Below are positions 11,775 to 24,800 of a stretch of 64,000 bases of DNA, in pieces; positions within the stretch are counted from its first letter, which is position 1, and the number at the start of each line of letters is the position of its first letter. The notes beneath the pieces were generated by a model that searched no databases, was not told the origin of the DNA, and saw only the letters and a list, made by a program, of their open reading frames with translations. The stretch spans positions 702,501 to 766,500 of the forward strand of contig JAJTWR010000341.1 of assembly GCA_021613335.1 (NCBI GenBank), in the 5' to 3' direction. The stretch comes from Whitmania pigra (lineage: Eukaryota; Annelida; Clitellata; Hirudinida; Haemopidae). A program made the position numbers and the translations under genes.

Positions 11775-13089
11775 AAAATAATATTTGGAGTATTTATCAG
11801 TCCATTTCGACCGAGTAACCAATACTCATTATCGAGCCAAAATAATCTCTTGTTATATAAGAAGCCTTAACACAGCAGGCAGTAATGGACTAAACTATCA
11901 GAGTCAGTTAAGAGATGTCACTACGGACGACTGACAAACTCACAGTTGAATCATCGAGGCGTGACGAAGTGGGGGAGGCCAAGATGCTATATTTTGCTTC
12001 CTTAATACAGGTGCAGCTCTAGGTGGTCTCCCCAGTGGATGTGCATTAAACCAACACTGCCACTAATTGCACCCTCCCCTTTCCATCTCCCTCACTGGAA
12101 TCGTCACCATCTCTCCAAAACACACTTCTTCAAAATCTTTTTCATCCTTCTTTTATCTTTATCAGTTAGAAATAGACTTTCGAAGCAATCGGACGTGAAT
12201 AAACAGATACCACTCAAAGGAGTGACGTAACTAAACAAGCTCTTAGAATAACCGAAAACGACGAGCACGCTTGTCAAAAATGTCTGGGTTTTTGACTCAA
12301 TGAGGGGTTTGCCCTCGCGAGGTAAACATTCATTTGATGTCCCCTTTCGAAACTACCTTGGGATGGTTGGTCGCGCTCTCGGAAAGACAGATCGTAAAAG
12401 AAACGCGAAAGAAAGAAACAATTTGGGAGCGAGAACAGGAGATGATAATTTGAGTGTAATTGACCATTCGAGAAGCTGACAAACTGCATTTGACATGCAT
12501 GTAGGACGCGTACTTGTCACTCCTCGAGTGCATAAAAGGTGCGCGGGAGGGCTCGCGAATCCAACCCCGCATTTAAATGGTCACCCTTTATTCGTGGTTC
12601 ATCCTCCGAAACAAATGCCTTGATCATATAATATTGCCGTATTTGCCCATGAATAAATCTTCAATCTTTGTAATTCGAGACACAATGCGCGACCCCGACC
12701 CCGGTGACCTTTAACCCTGTCGTTTGACCTCACCGAGGGCAATTAAGATGTTCGCAAATGTTGACAATAGACCTCGGAGACAACAATTGATAAAAGACAT
12801 CTTTTACTTTCTAAAAATAAACGACCTCACTAATGGTTAAAATTAAGAAGCTATTTATAAACCCAATCTATTAATAGTCAAAAAGGCACACAAGTGTATC
12901 GAGCTGAGGCGATTTTTGGTGAAACATCATGCGTGTCCGACCCTCCAAAGGCAGTGTTTGCCTCCAAAATGACAACATTTACTTTTCGGCTGAGAGGCAT
13001 CTGACATTTTTGTTGGGACAAGACAAGAAACCCTTTCAAAGAACCTACAAGGACGTTGAAGGCATTGGTCGGTTCGTTTAAATTACAGT

Positions 13090-13435
13090 CCACTCACTCA
13101 CTCACTCACTCACTCACTCACTCACTCACTCACTCACTCACTCACTCACTCACTCACTCACTCACTCACTCATCACTCACTCACTCACTCACTCACTCAC
13201 TCACTCACTCACTCACTCACTCACTCACTCACTCACTCACTCACTCACTCACTCACTCACTCACTCACTCACTCACTCTCACTCACTCACTCACTCACTC
13301 ACTCACTCACTCACTCACTCACTCACTCACTCACTCACTCACTCACTCACTCACTCACTCACTCACTCACTCACTCACTCACTCACTCACTCACTCACTC
13401 ACTCACTCACTCACTCACTCACTCACTCACTCACT
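13090..13435. repeat. (CACT)n tetranucleotide array
   Basis: About 345 bp of CACT repeats, almost perfect, with interruptions near 13171 and 13277. The open frame of Thr-His-Ser-Leu repeats across it is a consequence of the repeat. The unit is the reverse complement of the GTGA-type array at 33769. Confidence 0.97.
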
Positions 13436-15999
13436 AAAGGTGCCTAAAAGAATTTTAGATGCACATTTATCGCGTGATTATAATTTCTAGCATTGAAAGA
13501 GAATCATCAAAAGAGCTAGAGCATATCTAGCAAAGGTGATGATTATAGGATTTTAACCCGTATAGTTACGATAAAAACAGAAAATACAAAAAATAAGAAA
13601 GGATAGAGAAAAATGAAGAAGGGAAGAGAAGGAATTTAGCACGAGAGAGTATGACGAGCAGCTAGAGGTGCAAATTGCTAGAGTGTCATAACTGAAAATT
13701 CCTCGGGGTTTTGCAAATATCCTACTGTTTGGGCAATCGATGAATGCTCAGTCATGGGTGAAAGCCGCAGTTCCACTCGACTGGGCAACACAAACACCTC
13801 TCAGTTGGAAAAGAACAAGACGTTCAAACACGCCTCGCTCGGTTGAAGATCTTGCACCGATATGACGTCCCTGTGACATCTGTCATCGTAGAACGTCATC
13901 ATCAATGACGTCATTACCGACATTAATGATGTCGTCGTCATCGTCATCTGTACGAGTCGTACACGCAAATCCAGTTAATTCATCTTCAAACGAAAGCCGT
14001 CTTCTGAAAATATCTCTCTTGGAAAACATTATCTTATCAAAAATAAGCCAAAATATCTTTACATCCGTCAAAGTCACAATCACCATCACAATCATCTCGG
14101 CTGATTATATCCATCATTTGTACTCCTCATCCTCATCATATTCAGCATCGATTCAAAAAGTCCTGTCTGAATAAAGCGTACAAGGGACCTATTTGGCCGG
14201 GTCACGTAGCGTCGGAAGTTGGAATGAAGCGGGGGATGTGCTGATGCTAATTGGACGGACATCGGTTCGTCCCGGAGCGCATGTGACCCGCTAATTGCGA
14301 TCGTCTTCATTTGTCATACTCACGTCCACTGGATAAAAAATAGGAGTAAAAAAATCCTGAAGATGGACTGAAGAGGAAAGTAAAGCAGATAGAAAAGTTT
14401 GAATGAAAATTATTTGATTCGGTACAAAGACACTGCGGTACAGAATCCTTTGCAGACGGCTCATTAAAACATTGCATAATGTTCAGTATCATCGTCATCC
14501 ATCACCATCTTTTATCGTACAGATCCGTCTGCTGATCCATCGTCTTCTAGCCGAAGACGTTCCACCGGTTTGTGTCAAGACGATCCAGTACAAATCGAAT
14601 GAATGGCGACCGATTGGAACGATTTCCAGACTTGTATCTCCTTGTGCCGGTCTGTTTTCCGCTCGCACAGTGAATCCGATCAAAATAAACGAATCAATTT
14701 AGAAATTCGATTCGCACGACGCCATACTCTTTTTCGTCTCAAACTGAGCCGTAAGCTGGGTGCGTTTTGTTTTCAAGAGCGTTGAAGCCTAGAAATATTT
14801 ATTCGTCTGTGAAAAGATAACAAATTTTTTAAATTTTATTTTCTAACATTTAATTGTAACAATTTAAAATAGATTATAGAACTTATTAATTTTTATCATA
14901 GATAATTTTTCTAAACGCGATATGTGGTTTACATCAGAGCTTTTCTCTCCAAGGAAATGATTACTAATTAACTCCCTTGAGTAAACTTGATTATATTCAC
15001 AACTCACGAGAGATTGTCAAAAGTGTCAACGATTAGACTAACGATGATGACGACGACATGCGTGAGTGCTGTTCTCAGTGGCAGAAAAAAATGTCCTTGT
15101 TGCAAAATCTCAGATCATCATCTTAAACCCTTCCCTTGGGAAATGTGGTAGGGAATGATATATTGCCCCAATTTTAAGTTTATTATTATTAATTTATTGA
15201 AATAAATATTTACAAAAATCTTTAAGTAAAGGAAAACATAGTCAATTTAAGAATCTAAGTGTAAATAAGACCTAAAAAAAGTGTTATCGTCAGATCAGTG
15301 CTCGATCGACGGAAGTTGATTAATGGAGAGATAAGACTCGTAAAAAGAGAGGACTAGGATGAAATGTTTAATCCTCCGCCATTAAGGAGGGCTTGTGATT
15401 CAACCCTAGTGCAGATCTCTTAAGCTCATTTGTCTCAATTAGCCTGAACATATCCAATTATGCCCAGTGCTTAAGACCAGACACCCATTATGGAGATCAT
15501 GAGTTGAGAATGAGAGGGATCGACAGATTCGAAAACGTGACACTTTTGTGCTAAACGCTAGCGTTTTGATAATCTAGTAGTGTCTCTAGCGAAGCGAAAG
15601 GATTAACAGAACAACAGAAGAAGAAAAAAAAGAACAGACTATCATAACCTAGCGCCGACAGAAGTTCAAATGCGTGGAGTCTGTACTGAAACGATCCGAT
15701 TGTGCGACCATCGGAGAGATTAGACAAAACTAGACAAAATAGTCTCTGACTCGTGAAGGAAGGAGGTGTATCAGTCAGGTAACATCGTAAGCAAATAAAG
15801 GCAGGTATGTGTCGAAATGGTGTCTTCTAATGGACTTTGATGGACAAATGCGTCTCCCTATTTAGAGTAGAAACAACAACAATAATAAGGTTGTTTTACA
15901 AAAAATAATAATACAGAATAATATCAATAACAACAATAATACAAATAAAACAAAACAATAATTTCTAAAACTATAACCTTAATTATTACGGATTGATGG

Positions 16000-16062
16000 A
16001 TGGGTAGATGGATGGAGAGATGAGAGTGTGGACGGATGTATGGACGGATGGGTGGATGGATC
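16000..16062. repeat. GGAT-type tetranucleotide repeat
   Basis: A short degenerate GGAT/GGAC run. Similar GGAT runs recur at 31268, 34376 and (reversed) 35080. Confidence 0.6.
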
Positions 16063-16934
16063 AATGTAATACATATAGTGTTATTACATACACTATTACA
16101 ATGATATTAATAATTATCTCATCATTAATTATGCATCAATTTGTAGACGAGACTATCTACTTCATTACTCGTACTTCCTCTGAAATCTAACCGATCAATG
16201 GATAAATAGCAGAGAATAGATATTTCGTGGACACCTTGTAGACATTTTATGGACATTCAATCCATGCTTAGGAAACATTTCACAGCCCCTGGAAAGGTGT
16301 TTAAGCGGCTAAATAATCCGGATAAACATACTGGATAAACCTGTGGCCGGTAAGTATTAGGCCAGTAAGTGCTCTGTTACCTGGATTGAGACCAGAGAGG
16401 TGTCGTCTGCTAAACAGAACAACCTGTCCAGTAGTGATGATGATGCAATCATGATGAGAGAGCGTTATAGTAACTAATGAATTTTACGATAATTATTATA
16501 TAATTATTTACTTTTAATGATTATGAATAATATTAATTATTATTTTTATTATAATTATGAATAAATATTATGATTAATTAATATTCAGAATTGATAAATA
16601 ATTTTGTAGATAATCAATTATTTTTAAAATAAATTTCATCTTAAGAATTAAAACCTCAAGAGAATAATTCCACAGTCCAATCAATCCTTAGGATAATATT
16701 TTCCTACATTCCTTTACTTTACTATCTGTCGCTCTTTCATCCCTAATTGGACAAGTGCTTGCACCTTGTTAATGTTATTTTGTTAAATAGATGGATGGAT
16801 GGAAGGATGGATAAATAAATGAATGAAATAAGGAATGAGGGGACGAATGAACACACATACACACATACACACAACCCGGTAAAATACATTGAAAATAGTT
16901 GACCCTTACGAAATATAATTGAAATTTATTCAAA

Positions 16935-17220
16935 CTCCACACTTTGCACATTTCAATGCGGATGTGGTAGAAGCTTCACGGTCGTCACTAGTTACACGGT
17001 CTATCCCCCAATTAGCACTCCGTGAAACGTTATTTTAGCACGTGTCACCGGCAGGCCGGAACGCCTCGGAGACAAAAGACCCCATCCGGTTCAGGCGATC
17101 GTCAGGGACCCGAACCTGATTGGCAGGTCTAAGTCATCACGTGATACAGAAAGGGGCGTGACCTGAAGCCTTAATTAGTCCCCTACTGCGGCGGTCGCGG
17201 TTTAGAATGCAGACGAGGAA
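16935..17220. promoter_or_regulatory. Candidate regulatory block
   Basis: A complex, relatively GC-rich island in an AT-rich repeat desert. It contains CACGTG cores near 17039 and 17140, homeobox-type CAATTAG and TTAATTAG cores, and no open frame. It stands out from its surroundings in composition. A distal enhancer of SIX3/6 is a guess. Confidence 0.25.
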
Positions 17221-18142
17221 GAAATTTGTCTAAAAATAGTAGATTCGGTTTATTTTTCTTTGCTATTATTTCTATTTATAGAGAATAGCCAATAGAAGTA
17301 GATAAAGTCGTCATAATTTCTAACCAATCCAAAAGCAGAATTTTCTCTCATGACCGGAAGTCCACTGCCACAAATTAAAAAAAAAATTATGCGCATAATA
17401 AATGTCTTAAAACACATCGAACAATTTTGAAGCATCAAAAAATTAAAAAACCCTTCAGAAACATCGACTGTGTTTGTCGAAAGTTACAAATTAAGAAAGA
17501 AAAAAACCGTATTTCAAATCGAAATAAACTTCACCAGACTTTTAAATCAATATTTACGGATTTCCATCATCCTACTTTGAATTTGAAATTCCAAGATTCA
17601 AAACGACAAGATTATCGTTCGTGACCGATTGAGGACTCCTCAAAGAGATCTTACCTACCTCTTCAAGTAAGATCTTATCAGCCCGTCAGGCGACCATCGT
17701 TTTAGTCGCAATCCTGTCATGAACGCGGATCGATCGAAACCAGAGCCATTGCCAATGCAACGACCACTGCTACCCACGATAGGCATTTCCACTAACAGTG
17801 GCACAACCTCTTTTTTTACTCCTAGTCAAAAGTCAGAGGATACCGTTGCCCCTTTTCCTCGACCCCTTATCCTGTCCCCTGCCCATTGTGCCTCGCTGAC
17901 CCTATCCCCTCTAACCCTAACCATTACGCCCCCATGTCCCCCCGAATAATAATAACAACTGTCATCGCTAATAACAACTTTTCCTGTCCTGAGTATCGAT
18001 CTTCAAAAAAATAAAAATAAAAATAAAACAAAATAGAAGTAAAAATCGATCACGAAGTGTCAGGAAGGTCGAGTTGAATAATTTTCCAATTCAACTCGGA
18101 AATTTTCCACCTTTCCAAGGATTGGAATTGATCTCAGATTTT

Positions 18143-18330
18143 GAATTGAATTAGATTGAATTGGATTGAATTGGATTGAATTGGATTGAATTGGATTGAA
18201 TTGATTGAATTGGATTGAATTGGATTGAATTGGATTGAATTGGATTGAATTGGATTGAATTGGATTGAATTGGATTGAATTGGATTGAATTGGATTGAAT
18301 TGGATTGAACTGGATTGAATTAGACGCTGA
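18143..18330. repeat. TTGGATTGAA decamer minisatellite
   Basis: About 18 tandem copies of the 10-bp unit TTGGATTGAA with very few variants. Minus-strand open frames through it are artefacts of the repeat. Confidence 0.95.
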
Positions 18331-18467
18331 TGAGCGCCGAAAAATGACGTTCGGCGTTTTAATGTTCGAGTCACTTATTGGTCGAAAAAGGCGCCAAAAG
18401 GTCGGAAAGAGCACTTTAAGGACATCTTCCTTAGTAACGATAGCACTGGAATGACCCATGATCTTGA

Positions 18468-18705
<238 letters not shown>

Positions 18706-19688
18706 CTCAAAAAAGTTTCAAGCAAATGTCATGAAGGCGATTGAAGAGATAATCAAACTCCAGCATGATATAAATTCCAGGTCTTGGAAAGACTAGATGG
18801 AAGAATCTCAAACATCTCATCTCAAGATGTGCACATTATTTTTTTTTTTTACAGAATAACACGCGCCTGTGTATCTTATTAACCGCCATTTCCTAACTTT
18901 GTAAACAAAATAAAACAAAACAGATTTCTTACGGTTTGTTTTTGATCGAACTTATGAATGGATTAAGAATTAAAAATTGCTCGATACCTCGACTTAATTC
19001 CTCATCTCGTATTACGACCTCAACAGAAGATACTCCCTTGTCAATCAAATTCGACAACCGAACGTCAGAAACCAGAGATCAAAACAATAAAAAAAACTAG
19101 CAGGTCTATGTCAATGAATGCTTCCAGCCAAAACATCAGTGGGGTTTAAGAGCAATCAGGAGGGCAGTCTCCCCACTCTCCGGCCCGCCCAGCCCCACCC
19201 AAATGACGTCCCTGTTAACGAACGTTTACAGAACTTTCAACTGGCAATTTCCCTTGGCCGCGTCACCGAGTCGATACCCGTCGAATAAGTTGTTGTTACG
19301 CATTGAGGTAGTTTTAATCAAAAGAAGTTGATCTCAGATTTTTGATGCATCCCTAATCTTTTAACAAAGGCACTCAAAGTCTGCTTAGGCGCCGTACATT
19401 CTGATAGGGTCATCGTAATTGCCATGACGCGATGAAGATAGCGAATAATGGGTACTACTAGAGGAAGAGAGATGTGAAGATAAAGAGAGAGATTCCGAGA
19501 CGGATACAGAGAGATAGACACAGTGAGGGTGATATCTTTTATTAATATTATATAACAATACAATATGACAAAAATTAATGACAGATCATCCGTAGTGAAG
19601 CCCTTTATTTGACAGCTGATAATCGTCCGCGTAGTTGGTTATTCAAATTAGAATAATTTTTTTTATTTATAAATTAAATTTATTTCCT

Positions 19689-20100
<412 letters not shown>

Positions 20101-20329
20101 GTCGACGTAGTCGATCAAATATAAAGATGGCTTTATTTTTTTTTTTTTTTTGAATTTAAATTCTCATCTCAGAACTAAAAACCGTTCTTTAAAACGTCTG
20201 CGTGTTTCACATTTTTCCCTCCAAAACTCTCAAAACGCTTAAAACGCCCACGATTTTACGCAGGCAGGCCACGCCGACTCGCAATCGCGCATAACAGCAG
20301 GAAACGGTGATGCAAAAAAGATGATGACG

Positions 20330-20530
20330 ACGACGACGATGATGACGATGATGACGATGAATGGATGAATGGATGAATAAATTTATTACCGAGCCACGTG
20401 GATCTCCTTCCAAGGAAAACATCGGACCGACGAGAACGCGCAATACGGGATCAGAAGAATGAATGAATGAAAGAATGAATGAAAGAATGAATAAATGAAA
20501 GAATGAATGAATGAATGAATGAATGAATGA
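20330..20530. repeat. GATGAC and GAAT repeats
   Basis: GAC/GAT triplets (about 20330-20360) give way to GAAT tetranucleotides (about 20456-20530). No gene was recognised. Confidence 0.7.
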
Positions 20531-20629
20531 AAACACAACCTTAAAATAGCTCTCGTGAATTTTTGTTCGATGACATAATAATAATTATCAAATCGTTACA
20601 AGGTTCGAGGTGCCCTGGAAAATAAACGT

Positions 20630-20869
20630 TGGTGATGATGATGATGATGATGATGATGGTGATGACGACGACGGTGATGATGTTGACGGTAATAGTTAAT
20701 GTTAATTTAGTGAGCGCATAATTGAGTTATAATAGCAACATAATAATAATAATAATAACAATGAAATGTCAATGAAATTAAGATATTCCACGACCTATAT
20801 ATATTTATATAAGCACTAAAATACGGGTCTAAGTGCCATTCCTTAGGAGACTTTCGATTTTAAATTGTC

Positions 20870-20908
<39 letters not shown>

Positions 20909-20910
20909 AT
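20630..20910. repeat. GAT microsatellites
   Basis: Two GAT runs, about 20633-20695 and 20868-20910, separated by AT-rich unique sequence. Confidence 0.75.
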
Positions 20911-21339
20911 TATAATGATGATTATGATGAAAATAAAAATATTCATATTATAATAATGTAATTTGTATAATAATTCTGGTCGTAATTATAATAAACACGC
21001 AAATACTTTTACCATCGATAGCAATCAATAATGACTTTATTATCACCAATTACTCCTGAATGACTCATCAATGAAGCTCCAGTCATATCACGACGACGCA
21101 CCTCAAAGTGGGCGCAAAAAAAAATCAATAACCCGTAACGAATCAATGAAGGATAAAAGTACAGATAATGAGTCTTGAGTACAAATTTGTACTCGGAAAA
21201 AAATAACTGCTAGAAACGAAAGTACACATCGACTGACGAATGATGCAAAAAATGATGATGACGACGACGTCATTTTAAAGTCTTGGAAATACTTTGAATG
21301 TCAAGTCTAAACAAAGTCCAGTGTTGAAGCTCGCAGTGG

Positions 21340-21467
21340 GCAACAACAACAACAGCCACAACATCATCACCATCAACAACATCATCAACAACAACAGCCA
21401 CAACAACATCATCAACAACATCATCAGCAACAACAACAACATAATCAACAACAACAACAACATCAAC
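21340..21467. repeat. CAA/CAT trinucleotide repeat
   Basis: Alternating blocks of CAACAA and CATCAT triplets. Reading frames through it give poly-Asn or poly-Val and are not believed. Confidence 0.85.
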
Positions 21468-21872
21468 GAAAAATATCGTCAATACAAAGGCATGAAGAGA
21501 CAAAAATCTGAGAATTCTACCTCTGATTTCGTCAAATGTCTGTCTGTACGATCACCCGCTCTTCACGAGACATCACGAATCGTACACAAGGTCAGCCTTT
21601 GACTGATGATTCCTTAGACTTTCAGTCCTTCGAGACATCGTGATTGTCCACTGGAAGTGTCTCTGTCCACAGTGTCAGACGTACCTTGAGTCCGGCTGAG
21701 CACTGCCAACGTAACCGACCATGGCTGGGCCAATTGATACGGAACTGAAGGTAATATAGTATTCTATATTTGTAACCACGTTAAAAGCGTGAAATTTCCG
21801 ACTGTTTGTGTCAAGCTCGAATGACTTGTGACTTGACATTGAAAAGTCTTCGTGCAAGACCGAGGATCGAAC

Positions 21873-24800
21873 TCAGGCTTGTAGAATCGAAGAAGTTTTT
21901 CTCGGTGGAGTTGACGATTTCGAAGCTCTGTTCGACGTTGGCGGTGAGACGTTCCGGTGAGATCTTGAGTTGGTTACAGAGGAATTTGTTCGGAAATAGG
22001 GCGTCGAAGTGTGAGAAGAGAAGGCTCCAGAGACCAGGGAGGACTCATGGTTCTTCGGCGTCTCCTCACTGGCTTTGCTCTCAGAACCGTTGATCCTTCC
22101 TTTATCCGTCTGTGCTGAAAACCCCGACTCAATGTCTGCCTCTGATTCGATTTTCCCAGGCGATAAAAATGAAAGGCTACTCTTTTTAAGGATCCCGGAT
22201 TTCAGGTCGTCGAAAGTCTGATCTTTGGTCCTCAATGCCTGATGGAACAGCTGACTGTATCTGTGACTTTTAAAGAAGTTGTCTCTAGTTTTGAGTTCGG
22301 CATTTGAGTTGAATTTATCGTCTGCAAATCTGGAAACATCGCCACTGCTTTTGACAGCCAGATCGGTGCTGAAACCGTCGCTCTGAATGCCGAGTCTATC
22401 GTTCTGATAGCTGAGTATATTGTGCCGGTGCTGCTGAAAAAGATGTCTCTGCTGTTGCTGCTGCTGGTGGTAAAACATCATTTGCTGAGCCGTGGCACTA
22501 AAATGCTGCACGGAACTCGAAGTCGGTAGGTCTGGTACCACGGGCTCTTTGCCCTGTCCGGGAAGACCTGGAGTCGATGGAATATGGGGTGGTGGGGAGG
22601 TAGCCACTCCGGTGGGCAGTTGAGAGAAGGGCCTGTTGCTCTGGGCCGAAAAGAGTAGCGACGGGGGTGGAAAAAAGGGATAAAAAGGGAATGTAGATGG
22701 GAAAGAAAATGGGTGTCGTTCAAGTTGCCTAAAAAATGCCGTAGCGTCGTTGACCAGTCTTGACTGATACGGTCTCGATGCTTCGCTCGTCAGGAGGTGC
22801 CTCAGCGGATCGAAAGATTTGTCAGGGTCCCTGGATGGAGACGGGGGTTCTTGTTTGACCCTGGTCGGCTTATCGCCTGTAGGACCGTTTTCTTTCCGGT
22901 GCGAGCCATCGTCCAACTCTCCTCTCGGCTCGTTTAACTTGGAGTCGCTCAGCAAGAGCAACTTCGTTCTGTCGTTGCTCGAACTGTCGTCCGAGTAGTC
23001 GTCGACGTCGACGTCAGAGTTGTCTTCGGCGTCGACGATCGCCTTTGGGCATTGGTTGTTCTCCTTCTCGGCACCGAAACGCTCCGACGAGTACGAGAAA
23101 ATCGGCGTGGTCGTTGTGGTGTAGGTGGTGGTGCTACTAGGATAGGAGGTAGACTTTTTGTGGTAGTTGGAAAGACGCAGCTCGAACGCGTCGTCGTCGT
23201 CGTCTTCGTCGGTATCTGAAGCCGCGAACGCCAGCTGACGATGGCGATGATGTCCAGTCACTGTTCCCAGATCATCTTCATCTTCGTCGCTGCTTGTATT
23301 GCTGAGAATGCTGACGTTATTGCAGTTGTCGTCGTGGCGATAAGCGTCACCGGCGATCGTGGCGTTGGCGGCTGCAGCAGCAGACGTTGATGTAGTGGAG
23401 TTGGAATCTTGGTGAGACGAGAGGGCACTGTGACGTCTTTGAAGCATTCTGATAATTGAAGAATGGAAGATAAACAAAAAATGTATAAATAAAATAAATA
23501 AGGAAATAACTATTCGTATTAACTGTCTACTAACTGTGAGAGTAACTGTCTGTCGAATTCACGAACAAATAACGGTGAAATTCCATTGCACACTCTCGTA
23601 CACATCGAGGGTTTGACTCATTTAAACAAATCAACTGACCCAGAAGACTTAAAGACTTAATTGACCCGAGCCAAACCAGTGACTACTTTCACGTGTGTTT
23701 GTGTTTGTGTGTGTTTTTGACTGTTTGCCACCGGTTCTACCAGGGCTAGGGGATCGACTTAGGTGCAGAACGTGTTAATAATTTTCGGCCGGTGCTTAGC
23801 CCAGCCGAGTCGAGATGAGTTTCTTAAACGGCGCATGCGTGTACGCGGGGATTAGGGCCGAGCGTTTATTCGACTTAAAGTGTGAGAAAGATAGATAGTT
23901 GGAGTGTTTGATTTCAAGGCGCTGCCAGTGATTCTTAACGATTCTCTGCCGCTCGACAACGTTGAATGTTTCATCTTCATCATCGTCGTCGTCGTCAAAC
24001 AGCTACACAGTCAGTCACTCTGCCAGTCGAGAGGCGAAGCAGGTTGACGACGACATAGAAGGCAGTTGGGTCGTCGTCGACGATAGAGTCGTCTGCTACT
24101 GCTGCTGTTGCTGTTGTTGTTGCTGTTGTTGCTGCTGTTGTTGTTATTTTTAGATTAACAATATAACAAACTCATTACTTCGCTTTCAGAGATTGCTAAA
24201 CAAAGACTTATCATACAAAGTCTTCACAATTAATTGATGGATGGGTGAATGGATTGATGAATGAATGAATGAATGAATTAATGAATTAATTAATTAATTA
24301 ATGGATGGATGAATGAATGAACGAATTTCCACAAAAAGTAATAGACTAGTCTGTGTGATAAATCTCAAATCCACAAATTCACTTTCTCTGACATAACATT
24401 TGTAAACACAGAGAAACATCACAAACCAACTCAACAGTCACCACTAGAACCATACAGATGTATCTTCACAAGCTCTGAAAGGTTAACTCTTGCTTGACAT
24501 GCTACTGACATGACATGACATGACGTGCAGTTGTACGTGTGACGTGTCCTTGTACGTGTCACTGCGTTACGTACAAATGGACGGGATGGAGTGCTCTAAG
24601 ATGGATGCCTACTGAATGCTAATCGTTAAGGAGGGTCGAAGTTGTAGCATTGATTGAAATTTGGGCTGGGAGATGGGTGAATTGAGGTGATTGGTGGATT
24701 GTTGAGTTGATAGCTGGGTGGATTGATTGGTTAGTCGACGATTGAACGAGAGATTCAATCAGTCAGTCAATCAACTATTCAATCAATCAATCATTAATTC

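Noticed and set aside
13056..13490. Thr-His-Ser-Leu repeat protein (also 33578-34021 on the minus strand)
   Set aside because: A 4-bp repeat is open in every frame when it has no stop. No unique coding flank.
17906..17924. Telomere-like CTAACCCTAACC
   Set aside because: Only two units; no array.
21845..21880. tRNA B-box-like GTTCGATCC with a pairable T-arm (-), and another near 27884-27912
   Set aside because: No matching A box or acceptor stem at the right distance, and the first overlaps the SIX3/6 stop. Not a tRNA or a demonstrable SINE.
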